Source: Vigna angularis (taxonomy: Eukaryota > Streptophyta > Magnoliopsida > Fabales > Fabaceae). From it: DNA of 64,000 nucleotides. The notes beneath the pieces were generated by a model. That model saw only the letters and a program-made list of their open reading frames with translations. It did no database searches and was not told the origin of the DNA. Both the position numbers and the translations under genes were made by a program. Positions 1 to 17,147 of the stretch are shown here, one piece after another (positions within the stretch are counted from its first letter, which is position 1; every line of letters starts with the position of its first letter). The stretch covers positions 4,415,001-4,479,000 of the forward strand of contig NC_068972.1 in assembly GCF_016808095.1 (NCBI RefSeq). Reading direction: 5' to 3'.

Positions 1-335
1 TCTATTAACTTAAGATTTTGAGTAAAGAGTGGTATCAATCTCTTACATGATTGGGTTCATATCTCATTATGATTGGGTGTATGATTGGGTTCATATCTCA
101 TCTGTGTGTTTCTCCAATAAACCCCTTTGTTTTGTCAGATTCCCTAACTTATCTCATGTCTAGTGTATGAAACAGTCACAAAATTGTGATAATGGTAATG
201 ATCTAAGACACCCTACGTTCTAAACAACTCAATATAGCTGTTACATCATATAATTAACACTTCCAGAATTTTCTCTATTTTTCTGTTAATAGATGAGGAA
301 ACGGATTTCCAGAGAAAATCATAGCTATTAGCTAC

Positions 336-1166
336 CTAACCTGGTGAAGCAAAAGGAGGAGGACTGTTGAGAAGTGGTGGAGGAGACACCCAACTATTAT
401 GTACCAAAAGGAATGGATATAATTCGTATCTAATACCACAACTGGGAAATATTACTGTTGCACCAGATTTTCCTGTGCAGCAACCGTTTGGATTGTTTGC
501 TATGGCTTCGCTAAGACACCATCTGCACTTGTCTTTGGACAGGTATGGTAGGCACCAAACATAGCCATAAGACTTTTGGTTATCTGAGATATTCACAGAC
601 TTAACAGCGCATTTATCAGAAGCACTTGCTGCCTCATTTCTCAAATCGCTCAGCATATCCCACACAATAACGTTGAAGCGCTCAACCGGACCCTTATAGT
701 CCTGATCATTCGTAAAGGAGAGTTTAGGACTTTCCTCCACAGCGGAGAAGAAAGAACTATCAGAGTAGCGCACATAGCACGCTTCGTACCATATAATAGC
801 CTCTTTTGCAATGGTGCAAAGTGATGATAGAAGTTTGGCAGCTTCTGTCACGCATTGTTGGCAGAGTTTAGGGAAGCCTCTGGTACAAAGGAAGCTACCA
901 TAGGCAGTGTTTGCTGTGTGTCCACTGGCAACTGTGGTGCTGTAGAATCTGTCATGGTTAGTGGCATTGGAGGAGAGCCAATCTAGGAGTGTTTTGACGT
1001 TAGAACGGTAAGCCACGCTGTAGGAAGCAGAAGTGGTGTTCCTTGTGCAGTTATAAAAAGCTTTGGGATTTTCATGGGTAGCACCTTGGATGATATTATA
1101 AGGAGAGCAATGAAGAAAGAGGGAAAAGAAAGATAGGTGCAAAATGAAGAAGTAAAATGAAGCCAT
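336..1166 (-). CDS. Cysteine-rich repeat secretory protein (two DUF26/Gnk2 domains)
   Basis: Single-exon ORF of 276 residues. The start is placed at the ATG at 1166 because the reading frame further upstream opens only with a non-ATG codon. The N-terminus (about residues 1-25) is a hydrophobic signal peptide. Two DUF26 domains follow: the first has C-x7-C-x2-C (CTRGFPKLCQQC), the second the canonical C-x8-C-x2-C (CLPYLSKDKCRWC), each with later Cys residues (second domain: CC.....PSCGIRYELYPF). A proline-rich tail ends the protein. There is no transmembrane helix or kinase domain after the repeats, so this is a secreted CRRSP38-like protein and not a cysteine-rich receptor kinase. Known relatives are apoplastic; ginkgo Gnk2 binds mannose and is antifungal, and others sit at plasmodesmata. 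The first domain has seven instead of eight residues in its Cys motif. A defence or cell-wall role is inferred from the family only. Confidence 0.9.
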   Translation of the reverse strand: MASFYFFILHLSFFSLFLHCSPYNIIQGATHENPKAFYNCTRNTTSASYSVAYRSNVKTLLDWLSSNATNHDRFYSTTVASGHTANTAYGSFLCTRGFPKLCQQCVTEAAKLLSSLCTIAKEAIIWYEACYVRYSDSSFFSAVEESPKLSFTNDQDYKGPVERFNVIVWDMLSDLRNEAASASDKCAVKSVNISDNQKSYGYVWCLPYLSKDKCRWCLSEAIANNPNGCCTGKSGATVIFPSCGIRYELYPFLLVHNSWVSPPPLLNSPPPFASPG

Positions 1167-1221
1167 GTCTTTTCGCAAGGGAAACAAAGAGAGACAATAT
1201 GGGGTGGCAGATGCATCTGCT

Positions 1222-1235
1222 TTCTTTATAACCTT
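1222..1235 (-). promoter_or_regulatory. Probable TATA box of the DUF26 gene
   Basis: On the minus strand the sequence reads GGTTATAAAG about 60 nt upstream of the ATG at 1166, a typical plant TATA distance allowing a short leader. Nothing else in the promoter was recognised. Confidence 0.45.
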
Positions 1236-1239
1236 TCAA

Positions 1240-3760
1240 GTTAGCAAGTCAGAAGGGTATAATTATATATCATAATGTATATACTACTTTTATTTATAGA
1301 TATAGTGAGTATGATTGCAGCAAGCGCACTTGTACTTTTATATTTCCTTGCAAGTTAGAAACTCAACTTTTTTTTCTTTTCTTTTAACTCATGTTCTCCC
1401 CAATCTTTTCATATTGAACTCCACCTTCAAAGACCCTCGTGACAAATATTACAGCAATTATGAAAAATGTATCACCGGCCCACTTAGTTCGTGCAAAGCA
1501 ATCATGGAGACACAACCTTGGATGAATTTCTTTAAAATCTCCGCATAATTCAAAACTTCTGATCATTTTTTACTTAGAATCATGGGATACACCTTGAAAA
1601 TGAATATCTCTTTACCTAATTAACTACACTCCACTTTAGTTAAGTTAAACAAAAATGAAATTGCTTAGTTTGAACCTTTTATACATTAAAAAGACATTTT
1701 ATGAAAAAAGACTGATTTTGAAGATTATTCCGATTGATCAAAATATTAATAGAATAAATTTATATAAGCATAAAAATAACATATGTTTCAGAAGACGTAA
1801 TGAGTCATTTCTAGATAACGTTACTTTGATATATATGCGTGCATTTGGTTCGTCATTCTCCAAAAACATTGTATCTATACTTTGTTCAGTTCCACTTCAA
1901 CAAGCAAATATATTCAGTTAATTTCCCACCGCTGTTGTGACATCAAGTTGGGTTTTAGGTTTGTTGTGACATTAAGGTTCGTGTTGCATCTTCTTTATTG
2001 TGGACCCAACACATTTCATTCATGGTCCTCCCTTTTTCTCATAAATGTGTTCATTTTGCGATCATGCTTTTCTGACCCTACCAATATTCTTTCACAAATC
2101 TGAAAATATGCACAACCAATCAGATGCGTTTTTAATGAAAGATTTGTTGTGTCAGTGCATGTTCATTCCTATCCCAATCGAATTGAATGTTCTGTCATGC
2201 CATCATCACTCGTCTTGTCCCAATCCTACTTAGATATAATCATGGTGTCCACTACACAGACAATATACTCATATATTACCAACGTGCCTCCATTCGATGA
2301 AAATCAGCATTAGCTCATTGAACCTAATGCAGGCCATAAAACCCTAGAAATTACGTGGTTCACAATGTCAATGTCAATGTCCATTTCTCTATTTTGTTAT
2401 TGTGGTCTTCATCTACACACAACTAATATGAATGCATCTAATGGTTTTGTTTTGAGAATATAGGGTTCTTCCAATTCAAAATCCAATAATGGCATTCTCT
2501 CTCAACATTTTGTCAAAGTCTGTAATTAACAATTGTCCACTAATCAAATCAATGTCGTTATCATCTCGACATAAATCAATCATCTTTGCATACGATTTCC
2601 ATAATAAATTAGAAGATTCACGTAATTTCTCCTTATATGATACAGAAGGAGAAATTTTTCTCCGTCCACTGATTCTTTCTTGACCATGATTCCAACACAT
2701 AACATTGTACAGAAAATAGGCCATGCATTGCATATTCTTGAGGCATGTATCCACTGTTTTTGGGACTTTATCTTCTTCTCGCTGTTTGACATCATGTAGA
2801 CTAATGAAATCTCAGTATGTATATTTCTTTCGGTAAAAGTGATTATAAATAATATATCTATAAGTATACCTCAAAAATTAATTTATTTGACTATTTAACA
2901 TTACTGTTCCTCGTTAGATATAGAATCCATATATGTCATTTCAATCATCACGTAAAATTGTTGAAGCAATTAAAAGATACTTTGTGCTTTAATATCTAGA
3001 AGTGTTATTTGAACCTCTAGTTTATAAGTTGATTTTGATTTTCTCTAAAATTAAATCTTATTTTTTTACTCATTTTTGTCTAATAATTTTTAAGTTTTAT
3101 ATGATATTTTACTAATATATTTTTTCTTTAAATATAAATATATAAATATTGATTTCATAGATAATTATTTAAAATAATTTTTTAATTGTAATTATATTTT
3201 AGATATACAATTTTATTATTTTGAAAAGTTAAAAATATAATATATGTTGAGTTTGTTTAAGCTCAAAAATAAAATAATTTTGAAAAAAATATTTTAAAAT
3301 AAGTTATTTTTTCTAAATTTAGAAATTACTTATATTTGAATATTGTAAAAGCATTTTTTTAAAAAAAAAAATTGTGTTTTGAAATTTTTTATGAATTTGT
3401 TTTTTAAACTTATTTTTAGTTTTGACATCTAAAATATAATAAGTAGGTTTAAGTTTTAAAAAAAATAATTTTTTTTTCTCAAAAGAATCATACATAAAAA
3501 ATATCAAATAACTTATTGTTTTTTTATAAAACAGAACTAATATAACATAATATTATTTAAAATATATTATTAAAAATAAAATAATCAATATAAAATCCAT
3601 GTATTGACCTAGTCCATAAAACTTTACATGTTCTAGTAGACTTTTTTAATAAAAAATATTTTTGGTTTTATGAATTTATTTTATCACCAACGTGGATTAA
3701 GATCAAATTCTATGAAATTAATGAATTTAAGTGAGTCTAATTATATCAGACTAAAAATTA
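1240..3760. other. AT-rich intergenic region, no gene recognised
   Basis: Only short open frames without family resemblance occur on either strand. From about 3000 the base composition becomes extremely AT-rich with homopolymer runs of A and T, typical of plant intergenic DNA or decayed transposons. Confidence 0.6.
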
Positions 3761-4530
3761 TGTTAGAATAAATCAGAAGAAGTTAGTTTTGTAACTGACT
3801 GGATTCTTCCTATAAATACTTATTGGTGGATAATCCCAATAGAGAGCTCTTTCCATCATACGAAATCTTTATTCATCTCTGCTGCATTGGTCTAATAACT
3901 GGTATGAGAGGCAGGTTATGGGGTCAAGGGGACATTCCCTGCCAATCTTCTTGATGGCAAGAACTGGAATTGATGGAGTATTCTGATGAAAGCAATTATG
4001 GGCTTTCAAGAAATCATCGAAATAGTGGAAGATGGATTCACAGAACAAGAAAAAGGGTTGCAAAGCAATGTTCTTGATACATCAATGTATTGGCGAAAAG
4101 ATTTCGGAATCGACGATGGTAGAAAAGATACTGAGAATACTTGAAAGGTCTATTGACAAACTTGTTGATCAGGCACTACAAGCCCAAACGACAAAGAAAG
4201 GAGGCTATGGCAGTAGGGGTAAACAACGAGGTCGGGGAAAATTTTGAGGGTCCCTCTAGCACAAAACAGAACCTTCCAGGTGAGTCTGAAAACCATTGAA
4301 ACTATGTGTTATCAGCTACATCTTTTTCTGAAGATTGTTGGTTTTGGCATCTAAGATTGGCACATCTGAATTTTAGAGATATAAACATTATGAGGTCTAA
4401 AAATTTGGTTAGAGGGATACCACTATTTCACGCTCCTAAAACAGTATCTGATAGTTACCAAATTAGCAAACAATCGAGGTGTCCATTCATCTACAGCCAA
4501 TACACTGTTGCATGTTATATATTCAGATAA
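3761..4530 (+). mobile_element. Relic of a Ty1/Copia LTR retrotransposon (5' LTR, gag and GAG-pre-integrase scraps)
   Basis: A short LTR-like segment (about 3761-3898) starts with TGTTAGAATA, holds a TATA-like CTATAAATAC and is followed at 3899-3911 by TGGTATGAGAGGC, close to the initiator-tRNA-Met primer binding site of plant Copia elements. Next come gag-like residues (around 4032-4247, KKKGCKAMFLIHQCIGEKI, ending in a Gly/Arg-rich stretch). At 4330-4440 there is a GAG-pre-integrase match (WFWHLRLAHLNFRDIN, SKNLVRGIP), which normally lies just before integrase. The zinc knuckle, protease, integrase core and reverse transcriptase are missing and no 3' LTR was found, so the element is heavily deleted and dead. 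Confidence 0.75.
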
Positions 4531-5836
4531 TCTAATAAAAAACTAAGACTAATGACTTACCATTATTTAACAGAGCCCCACACACATACATTATACATAT
4601 ATTTTTTTACACATTCTTTATATTTTTATTTTTATTTTTACAATAACTATACTTTTATGAAAACTTTTATTTTATTGGTATTGATAAAAAATATATAAAC
4701 ACGCAGATAACGTAAGGCCTTATTTTTCGTTAGTATTTAATAATTTGATTAAATGATAAAGCGAAAAAAATGTGATGGGTCAAATTTATATTAAAAGTAA
4801 AAGCAAAAGTTATAAATCGTGCGCTATACGTTATAGGTATTATTCTGATTTTAGTTTTACTGCACAATTTAGGAATTTAGAGCATATGTTGCTTTTGTTA
4901 TTTTTTTATACGGTATCTTTAAAATACATTTGATATATATTGGTTTTGATATTTTAAAATATATTATGAAACTTTTAGTATATTAACTTCAATGTATTAA
5001 TGTATTTTGATGACTTAGCAAAAAGATAATATTAAAAGTTTAACATAAAATATGAACTAAGAGTTAGGTACTTGTCCATATAAATTACTATTGCTTTCCG
5101 TTTTATAATTCGGAATTATTAGGTCACATTATTTATTTAAAAAGCAAAAATGCTTTTGTGCGGGACTAAACTCAAAATCAAACTCCATATGTTGGGATTT
5201 GAGTGTATATAACTCTATATAGAATCATGATATTTCAATGCTATATTCTTTTTAACAAATAAACTCTACTGTTGTTATATAATCAAAGATAAATATTATT
5301 TCTTTTTTCTACAAAAAAATATTTTTAAATTTAACTTAATTCTCTGACATGTAAGATTAGGATCTGCACTTACATATGATTCATGATCTTGATAGTAAAT
5401 TTTAAATTTTAGATTTAATTTTTTTAACTTACTAAATAAATTAAGATTTAATCTTATTTACAATTAAGTGAATATATGAACTTTCTACAAATTTGGAATT
5501 TTATGTTTAAAAAAAACACAAATTTAAAAATATGTACACTTATTTGTTATTTATGTCAAAAGCAAGTATAAATTATTTCTAACTATATCTTAATTTATTT
5601 TTCAATTCCATTGATAACATGTGAACTAAGATAAGTTATGTTTTCAACATCTTATCAAGTTCCAACATAAATATAAGAGAATTATAAAAATTACACAAAT
5701 ATGAAACCACAATGAATGTTTTTAAGAAAATAAAAATTAAGATTAAAAAAATAGGGTCGAAAAAAAAAATAAGTTAATGAATTAATTGGAGAAAGAAATT
5801 AGTGAAAAGAGCATCCTTTCCTTTTCTTGATTATCG
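4531..5836. other. AT-rich intergenic region and 3' flank of the NHL gene
   Basis: No coding potential, structured repeat or RNA gene recognised. It separates the Copia relic from the 3' end of the minus-strand NDR1/HIN1-like gene. Confidence 0.55.
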
Positions 5837-6520
5837 TCAAGAGAAATAAACGGGACATCTCTTGTCCTTGAAGTTGGTCATGAGGGTACCATCGGAACCC
5901 ACTCCCACGTCACAATTGGCGTGCATCGTGTGGCGCTTGCTCTCCCACGACGAAATCTTGAATCTGATCACAGATGTCAATTCCAAGCGGAACACCACGC
6001 TACCGTCAGCCCTGTCGTTCTGGAACTCCGACCAACTATCACTACTAACGGTCAACGAGGCGCCACTAAGTTCACCGTCCACCTCCGTCGTGTTCTTGGG
6101 CTCTTGATAAAACGGAAAGAGTAACGGCGTGTAGCCGATTTTCTGGTCCCGGTAAAAAACCGCTCCGTCCATGGACTCATAGTTAACCCCGATGTTCTGG
6201 TTGGCGTTTCGCGCTGTTACGTTGAAGGTTATGACGGCGTTTTGGAACCCGGAATTTTGGGTCAAACCGGGCATGTTGAACTGGTGGATGTGAAACCTGG
6301 GCCTGTGGGGCCGGAGACTGAGCCAGAGGATAAAGGTGATGAGGCCCACAATGAAAAGGAGGCCCAAGAAGGTGGCGCAGATCATCTTGGAGACCCGCGT
6401 TGTGAGGCTTTCGTGGACTCGATGGACGTAGTAGCGAACCGAGTGGTGCCGGTTCAGTTTCATGGGTTTCGGGTTGGGACCGTGGACGTGGTGGACGGGT
6501 ATGTGGTCGTTGTTGTGCAT
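5837..6520 (-). CDS. NDR1/HIN1-like (NHL) family protein with LEA_2 domain
   Basis: Intronless ORF of 227 residues, normal for the family. The start is set at the ATG at 6520 (MHNNDHIPVHH...); the four codons before it in the same frame begin with GTG. The N-terminus is His/Pro/basic-rich and cytosolic. One transmembrane helix follows (about residues 46-68, ATFLGLLFIVGLITFILWL), then the LEA_2 beta domain with the family hallmarks: a hydrophobic-NVTARN segment, YYRDQ-like 'VFYRDQKIG', 'PLLFPFYQEPKNT', and a C-terminal 'CPVYF'. NHL proteins are plasma-membrane or ER proteins, many induced by pathogens or senescence; NDR1 is required for some CC-NLR immune responses. The exact paralogue (NHL3/10/13/26 type) cannot be settled by eye. 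The coding sequence is clearly more GC-rich than its surroundings, which supports a real gene. Confidence 0.92.
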   Translation of the reverse strand: MHNNDHIPVHHVHGPNPKPMKLNRHHSVRYYVHRVHESLTTRVSKMICATFLGLLFIVGLITFILWLSLRPHRPRFHIHQFNMPGLTQNSGFQNAVITFNVTARNANQNIGVNYESMDGAVFYRDQKIGYTPLLFPFYQEPKNTTEVDGELSGASLTVSSDSWSEFQNDRADGSVVFRLELTSVIRFKISSWESKRHTMHANCDVGVGSDGTLMTNFKDKRCPVYFS

Positions 6521-6799
6521 TTTGGTTTGCACAACGTTGGAGATGGTTGATGAATGAACGAATGAATGGGGAATGGGGATGATGCCTTTGATAAATGAAG
6601 TACATTGGAGTTTGTGGTTTTGTAGTAAAGAGGGGAGAAGAAAGAAAGAAACGGATTTTGAGTTTGGTACATGGCGGAAGTAAAGAATAAGAACTTTGTC
6701 TCTTCCTTTGCATGTCCTCGTAAGTAAGAAAAGAAAACAATTTTTATGTGTGCCTTTGTTCTAGCTTTTGCCTTTTGCACCACGTTGCAGCTCACTTTT

Positions 6800-7945
6800 T
6801 AGCTTTACGCTTACCTCAAAGGACTGAGAACAGCTACTTCATTAGGACCATGATGAACTCCCTTGCTTTTACTTTTTACGGATGAGTAAGGTTAGATACA
6901 CTTTCTATTTTCATTCATTTTGTTTATCATAAGATTTTTTTTAATTTTTTTAATATGATTCAAATTTTAGTAATTAAATTGTTAATGGTAAACTATATAC
7001 GTTGATTGGTCTTATTTAAAATGACTTATTTGATATTTACTTACGTGACTCGTCTAATTGGAATTAATTTAAATAATTAACCAAATATATAAAAAGGATA
7101 AAATTCAAGAAGGGTGGATAATTATTCGCATAGGATAAGGTATAAAGGTTTCGTATGATGTTGTGGGAGGTATATACGAATTCTAGGCAAGGAGATGAAG
7201 GGAAGGGGACCCTTCTGTACTAACATGAATACATTATACGTTATTAAATAAAAAATGCATTATATGTTGGGCTTTCCATCTGTCTGTCCAATTTTATATT
7301 TATGTCATTGCCCAACTCCCAAGTAACCAATTAGGCACGAAGTAAGCCTCATATAAAAATACATACGATCTATGAATCGATTTAGCTACAAAATACATTA
7401 TGGGTAAGGTTCAAATACTTCTCTGTGGGAAAGTGCGTATAAATTTGGTATAATAAAATCGTGTAGCAGAAAAAAGAATTATGGTAAAATTGTTAACTTA
7501 GCCTAAACAAATACAATTCAGGATGTATAAATACCCAACTTAACTAACTCATACACCATTTACGTAGACATCACAGTAACTAGATTTGCAGCGAATTTAT
7601 TCTCATATTACTTAATGTTCAACTTGGTATCTACGTAACATATTTGGCAATGCTTCTTTCTGCAGGCATTCTCTAAAGTGTGGCCTACCTAGTATGCTAT
7701 ATATTTTCTCCTTTCTATAACATTTTTTATTATACAATTGTATATTTAATTTTTTTATAATAAAACTATAATTTAATTATTCAATACAATTATTTTTCAT
7801 GTTGTTTAAAAATTTATTTTATATTAATTCTAAAATAAATCTGTACATTTATTTAAGACCTATGTGTTTAAAAGATTTTAAATCTTCACGGAAGAAAATC
7901 ATCAGGACAAAGTCTCTTTGGTAGTTGACCTAAACAAGTTGGTGG
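6800..7945. other. Intergenic region, no gene recognised
   Basis: AT-rich spacer upstream of the minus-strand NHL gene (so its proximal part should hold that promoter). No convincing ORF or repeat was seen up to the Mutator-type MITE. Confidence 0.5.
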
Positions 7946-7954
7946 AAATAAAAT

Positions 7955-8925
7955 GAGAGTTACTCCCTACATCACCACATATTGTTCCTGCACCACTACA
8001 TTTTTTTTAAATTTCAAAACTATTTTTTATATTTTTAAATATCCTACAATCCCACCTTTTTTCTTCAAGTTAAAAAAAAAAATTCAACGGATATGCCACG
8101 TTCGTTGAGGTTTTTTTTTTAGTTTTAAGTTTTTTAATTTATTGTATTTTAAATTAATATATAAATATTATTTAATTCTTTTTAAATTATTATTTAATTA
8201 TTTATAAATTAATTTTATTTTATTTTATTTAATAAAATAATTATTATTAATTTAATTTATGTATTATTATTTAATTAATAATTAAAATATTTTAAAAAAA
8301 TTTATTAAAAATATGGGACATCCGTTAAAGTTTTTATTTTTTTTCTTAGTTTTTAGTTTTTTAATTTATTATATTTTAAATTAATATATAAATATTATTT
8401 AATTTTTTAAAAAATTATTACTTAATTATTTATAAATTTATTTTATTTTATTTAATAAAATAATTATTATTAATTTAATTTATGTATTGTTATTTAAATA
8501 ATAATTAAAATATTTGTAAAAAATTTATTAAAACATATGTGGCCGTTGAAGTTTTTTTTTTTAGTTTTTATTTTTTTAATTTATTATATTTCAAATTAAT
8601 ATTTAATTTTTTTTAAAATTATTACTTAATTATTTATAAATTAATTTTATTTTATTTAATAAAAAAATTATTATTAATTTAATTTATGTATTATTATTTA
8701 AATAATAATTAAAATATTTTTGAAAAATATATTAAACGGATGTGAATTCGTTGAAGATTTCTTTTTTTTTTAAAATAAAAACAATAAACTAAAATATAAA
8801 ATATGTAAACGGATGTCAACATCCGTTGAAAGTGAAACGGATGTTGACATCTGTTTTATAGCAAGGGCAAAATAGGTATGAGATGGTGTAAAGAGCATTT
8901 GGTAGTGGCGGAGGGAATAACACTC
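7955..8925 (+). mobile_element. Mutator-type MITE with internal tandem repeats, copy 1
   Basis: 971-bp non-coding element. Its ends form an imperfect inverted repeat: left GAGAGTTACTCCCTACATCA, right (reverse complement) GAGTGTTATTCCCTCC. It is flanked by a perfect 9-bp direct repeat AAATAAAAT at 7946-7954 and 8926-8934, the length produced by Mutator-like (MULE) transposases. The interior is about four copies of a ~205-225-bp AT-rich unit, each opening with a variant of AACGGATGT. A closely related element lies in the opposite orientation at 56420-57359. It has no transposase and must have been moved in trans. Family assignment rests on the duplication length and termini seen here. Confidence 0.85.
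8090..8830 (+). repeat. ~220-bp tandem repeats inside MITE copy 1
   Basis: Four units start near 8094, 8320, 8538 and 8738. Each has a GGATGT/CATCCGTT-like motif, then T-runs, then a long segment of TTAATTTATT/AATTATTT/TTTATTTAATAAAA blocks. A final pair of opposed motifs, AACGGATGTCAACATCCGTT at 8808-8827, forms a near-palindrome. Confidence 0.75.
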
Positions 8926-9199
8926 AAATAAAATATATGAGAAAAAGATACAAGTTAAAGAAGTATTTGATTGTATGAAATAAAAAAGCGAAAAATAAAT
9001 AAATAAATAAATGAGAAATAGTATTCTTCTAACTAAAAATAAGTTGATATAGTATTTAAGTTTTCTAGTCAGAACATTATGAGTTGTGTACCATAAGTCT
9101 CCAAGAATACCTCGGTTAAAGAAATGAATTTTATTTTACCAGGAACTGTGTTACAAGTTAAATGTTTTTATTTAAGGTGCATAAAAGGAATGGAAGGCC

Positions 9200-9330
9200 C
9201 ATGGGCTCATGCTATTGGTATTAGACTTAGCCCAATCTGTAAACGAAGAAGTAAGGAACAGGCTCATCATGGGCCATACATGCATTTCAACGAGAACAGA
9301 AACCAGCCGAAGAGAGGATCGTGGAAAGGA
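9200..9330 (+). promoter_or_regulatory. Cluster of site II-like TGGGCC/GGCCCA motifs
   Basis: GGCCCATGGGCTC at 9197-9209, AGCCCAATC near 9230 and ATGGGCCATAC near 9270 lie just upstream of the small ORF at 9333. Site II elements (TGGGCY) are common in promoters of plant housekeeping, ribosomal-protein and mitochondrial genes. This is the main support for a transcription unit here. Confidence 0.35.
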
Positions 9331-9332
9331 AC

Positions 9333-9605
9333 ATGAGTAATGAGTGGATAGAAAAGTTACCTTTGAGAGTTGGAGTAAAGACAAAAGGTGGGAGAGATTT
9401 GGTGGCAGTATCATTGAAACCAAAGAAGAAAAAGAAAAGCAAAAGTGAAGAAACTTGTGGAAGAAGGCATAAAAGAAGTGAATCCAAGAAATCCATGCAA
9501 TCAAATGAAAGAAGGAATCATATGTTGCGTAAAGAGTTGGGTGCTTCAACAAGTGTAACTTGGTCAGATATGGGAAATTCACAAATCACTAAGCCTATCC
9601 TATGA
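9333..9605 (+). CDS. Hypothetical small basic protein (90 residues)
   Basis: ORF from the ATG at 9333 (MSNEWIEKLPLRVG...). The first ~30 residues look like a folded or conserved segment (EKLPLRVGVKTKGGRDLVAV). They are followed by a strongly basic run KPKKKKKSKSEE and further Arg/Lys/Ser-rich sequence that could be a nuclear localisation or nucleic-acid binding tail. Base composition is clearly less AT-rich than its surroundings, and site II-like promoter motifs lie directly upstream. I do not recognise the family. It could be a complete small gene, a first exon, or a chance ORF. Confidence 0.4.
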   Translation: MSNEWIEKLPLRVGVKTKGGRDLVAVSLKPKKKKKSKSEETCGRRHKRSESKKSMQSNERRNHMLRKELGASTSVTWSDMGNSQITKPIL

Positions 9606-15452
<5,847 letters not shown>

Positions 15453-16647
15453 CAACGATAAAGTTTTGTTTACTTTGTATTTGTATTTAAGTTTTAAGTA
15501 ATTTTCATAATTTGACCTATTCAAATTTTTTAATAATAATATTAAATTCTATCAACAGTTTGACTCAGGTGGTAGTATTTAGTTGAGTAGTCATTGTTTC
15601 TAATGCTGATAAATTAATTTACTGTGAAAATAAAACATGTTTGAAAATGGGAAAATACTCACACGGTGTGTACTCGGATTTTAAATTATTGAAAGACTAT
15701 ATTGATTACAAGTAGAGGAACACAAAAAGTAGAATTCGAGAAAATATAAGCTAAGAAAAAAATTACTTATTTAATAAAGTTAAAAATAGATGAAGCGAAA
15801 CTATTTTAAAATTTTATAATTTAATTTATTTAAAAATAATAATAAATATTTTAGAGAATTTTAAATTACTTTTTCTCTTTTCTTTCTCTACACAACAAAA
15901 CTATATTAATTTTCTCCTCCATATTTTAGATAGATCAATCATGACAAATGGATACATTATTCTCAGCTGTCATGTTGCCCAATAGATGAAGTGGTGTTAT
16001 CATAGTTTGAACTTAAGAGGTTTTTTTTTTTTTTTTTTCTCTTTTATCTGAGCCAATTTGATCCTATCTTTTAAATAAATTGAATAAATTGTTGAATAAA
16101 AAATTAAAATCGTATAAAAATAGAATGGTCGTTGTCAATATGTAAAATTTTCAAATTTTTTGGGAAATATATTTTAATTTTCTTTATATATAGTTTTTTT
16201 TTTCAAAGAAACTGCTTGATGATCCAAAGAATAACTCAAAACTTGCATTTGAATGGAATTGGTTCTGATTTAGGTTTACAAAATAAAAGAAGTACACTTA
16301 AAAATGACATTCAATCTTTATTTTATGCAATAACTATAAATTAAAATTTAGATAACATATAATTATAAAGGTAAAATTTAAAGTTTAAGATACAAAATTT
16401 GAATAATTTTCATATAAGATAAATATGAAATATTTAATTATTATATATTAATATTTTTTGTCCAATTATATATTTTCATATAAATTAGGAAAAGGTTATA
16501 TTTTTATGACAACATTTTTTTAAAAATAGTTATAAAATATATGGATAAGTTTTCTAACATTACTATATTTACGTAATTTAATTTAAATTTAAATTTAAGT
16601 AAAAAAGGAGCTTGAATGTTTCAAACTAAAAATATAAATAAATGACT
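15453..16647. other. AT-rich intergenic region
   Basis: Contains a poly-T run near 16021-16038 and no recognised gene. Confidence 0.5.
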
Positions 16648-16655
16648 ATCCATAT

Positions 16656-17139
16656 TAGGGATGCCAAAAAAATCTGCGACGAATATTTGGTACCCGCGGA
16701 TATTTATTACCTGTGGGTTGTGGATAGCGGATTTTTTAATATCCGCTTATAAATGGATCAGGTGTGGGTATTATACTATCTGTACCTGCGGATATCTGTT
16801 ACCTAAAAAATAAAAATAAAAATTTAGTTTACATTTTATCAAGTTAAATTTAATTAAAATTAACATTAATTTATATTTTATAAGGTTAAATATAATTAAA
16901 CTTAAAATTTAATTTAATATATATTATATTTTATATATTTTTTGTAATTTTATTTAAGTTTTATTATAATATTTTATAAAAATATATTATTTTAAATATT
17001 TACGAGTATCCGTAGGTTTTAAAATATCCGCGCATATTTTTTAAGCGGATATCCGTGTGGATAACGAATGTATTTTTCTTTGTCAGCTCGAGTTGCGGAT
17101 AGCACTATCCGTTCCCAACTCGATCTGTTGTGATCCCTA
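16656..17139. mobile_element. hAT-type MITE
   Basis: 484-bp element with terminal inverted repeats TAGGGATG at the left and GATCCCTA at the right (first seven bases paired, similarity extending about 12 bp). The flanks are an 8-bp target duplication with one mismatch: ATCCATAT at 16648-16655 and ATCCAGAT at 17140-17147. Eight-bp duplications and (C/T)AGGG termini are features of hAT elements. Subterminal regions are rich in GCGGATATCCGC-like palindromes. No transposase is encoded. Confidence 0.8.
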
Positions 17140-17147
17140 ATCCAGAT

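Noticed and set aside
367..564. Plus-strand open frame over the DUF26 gene
   Set aside because: Antisense shadow of the clear minus-strand gene; no family resemblance.
6183..6740. Minus-strand frame of 185 residues overlapping the NHL gene
   Set aside because: It is the alternative frame of the NHL coding region with low-complexity Pro/Arg/His translation.
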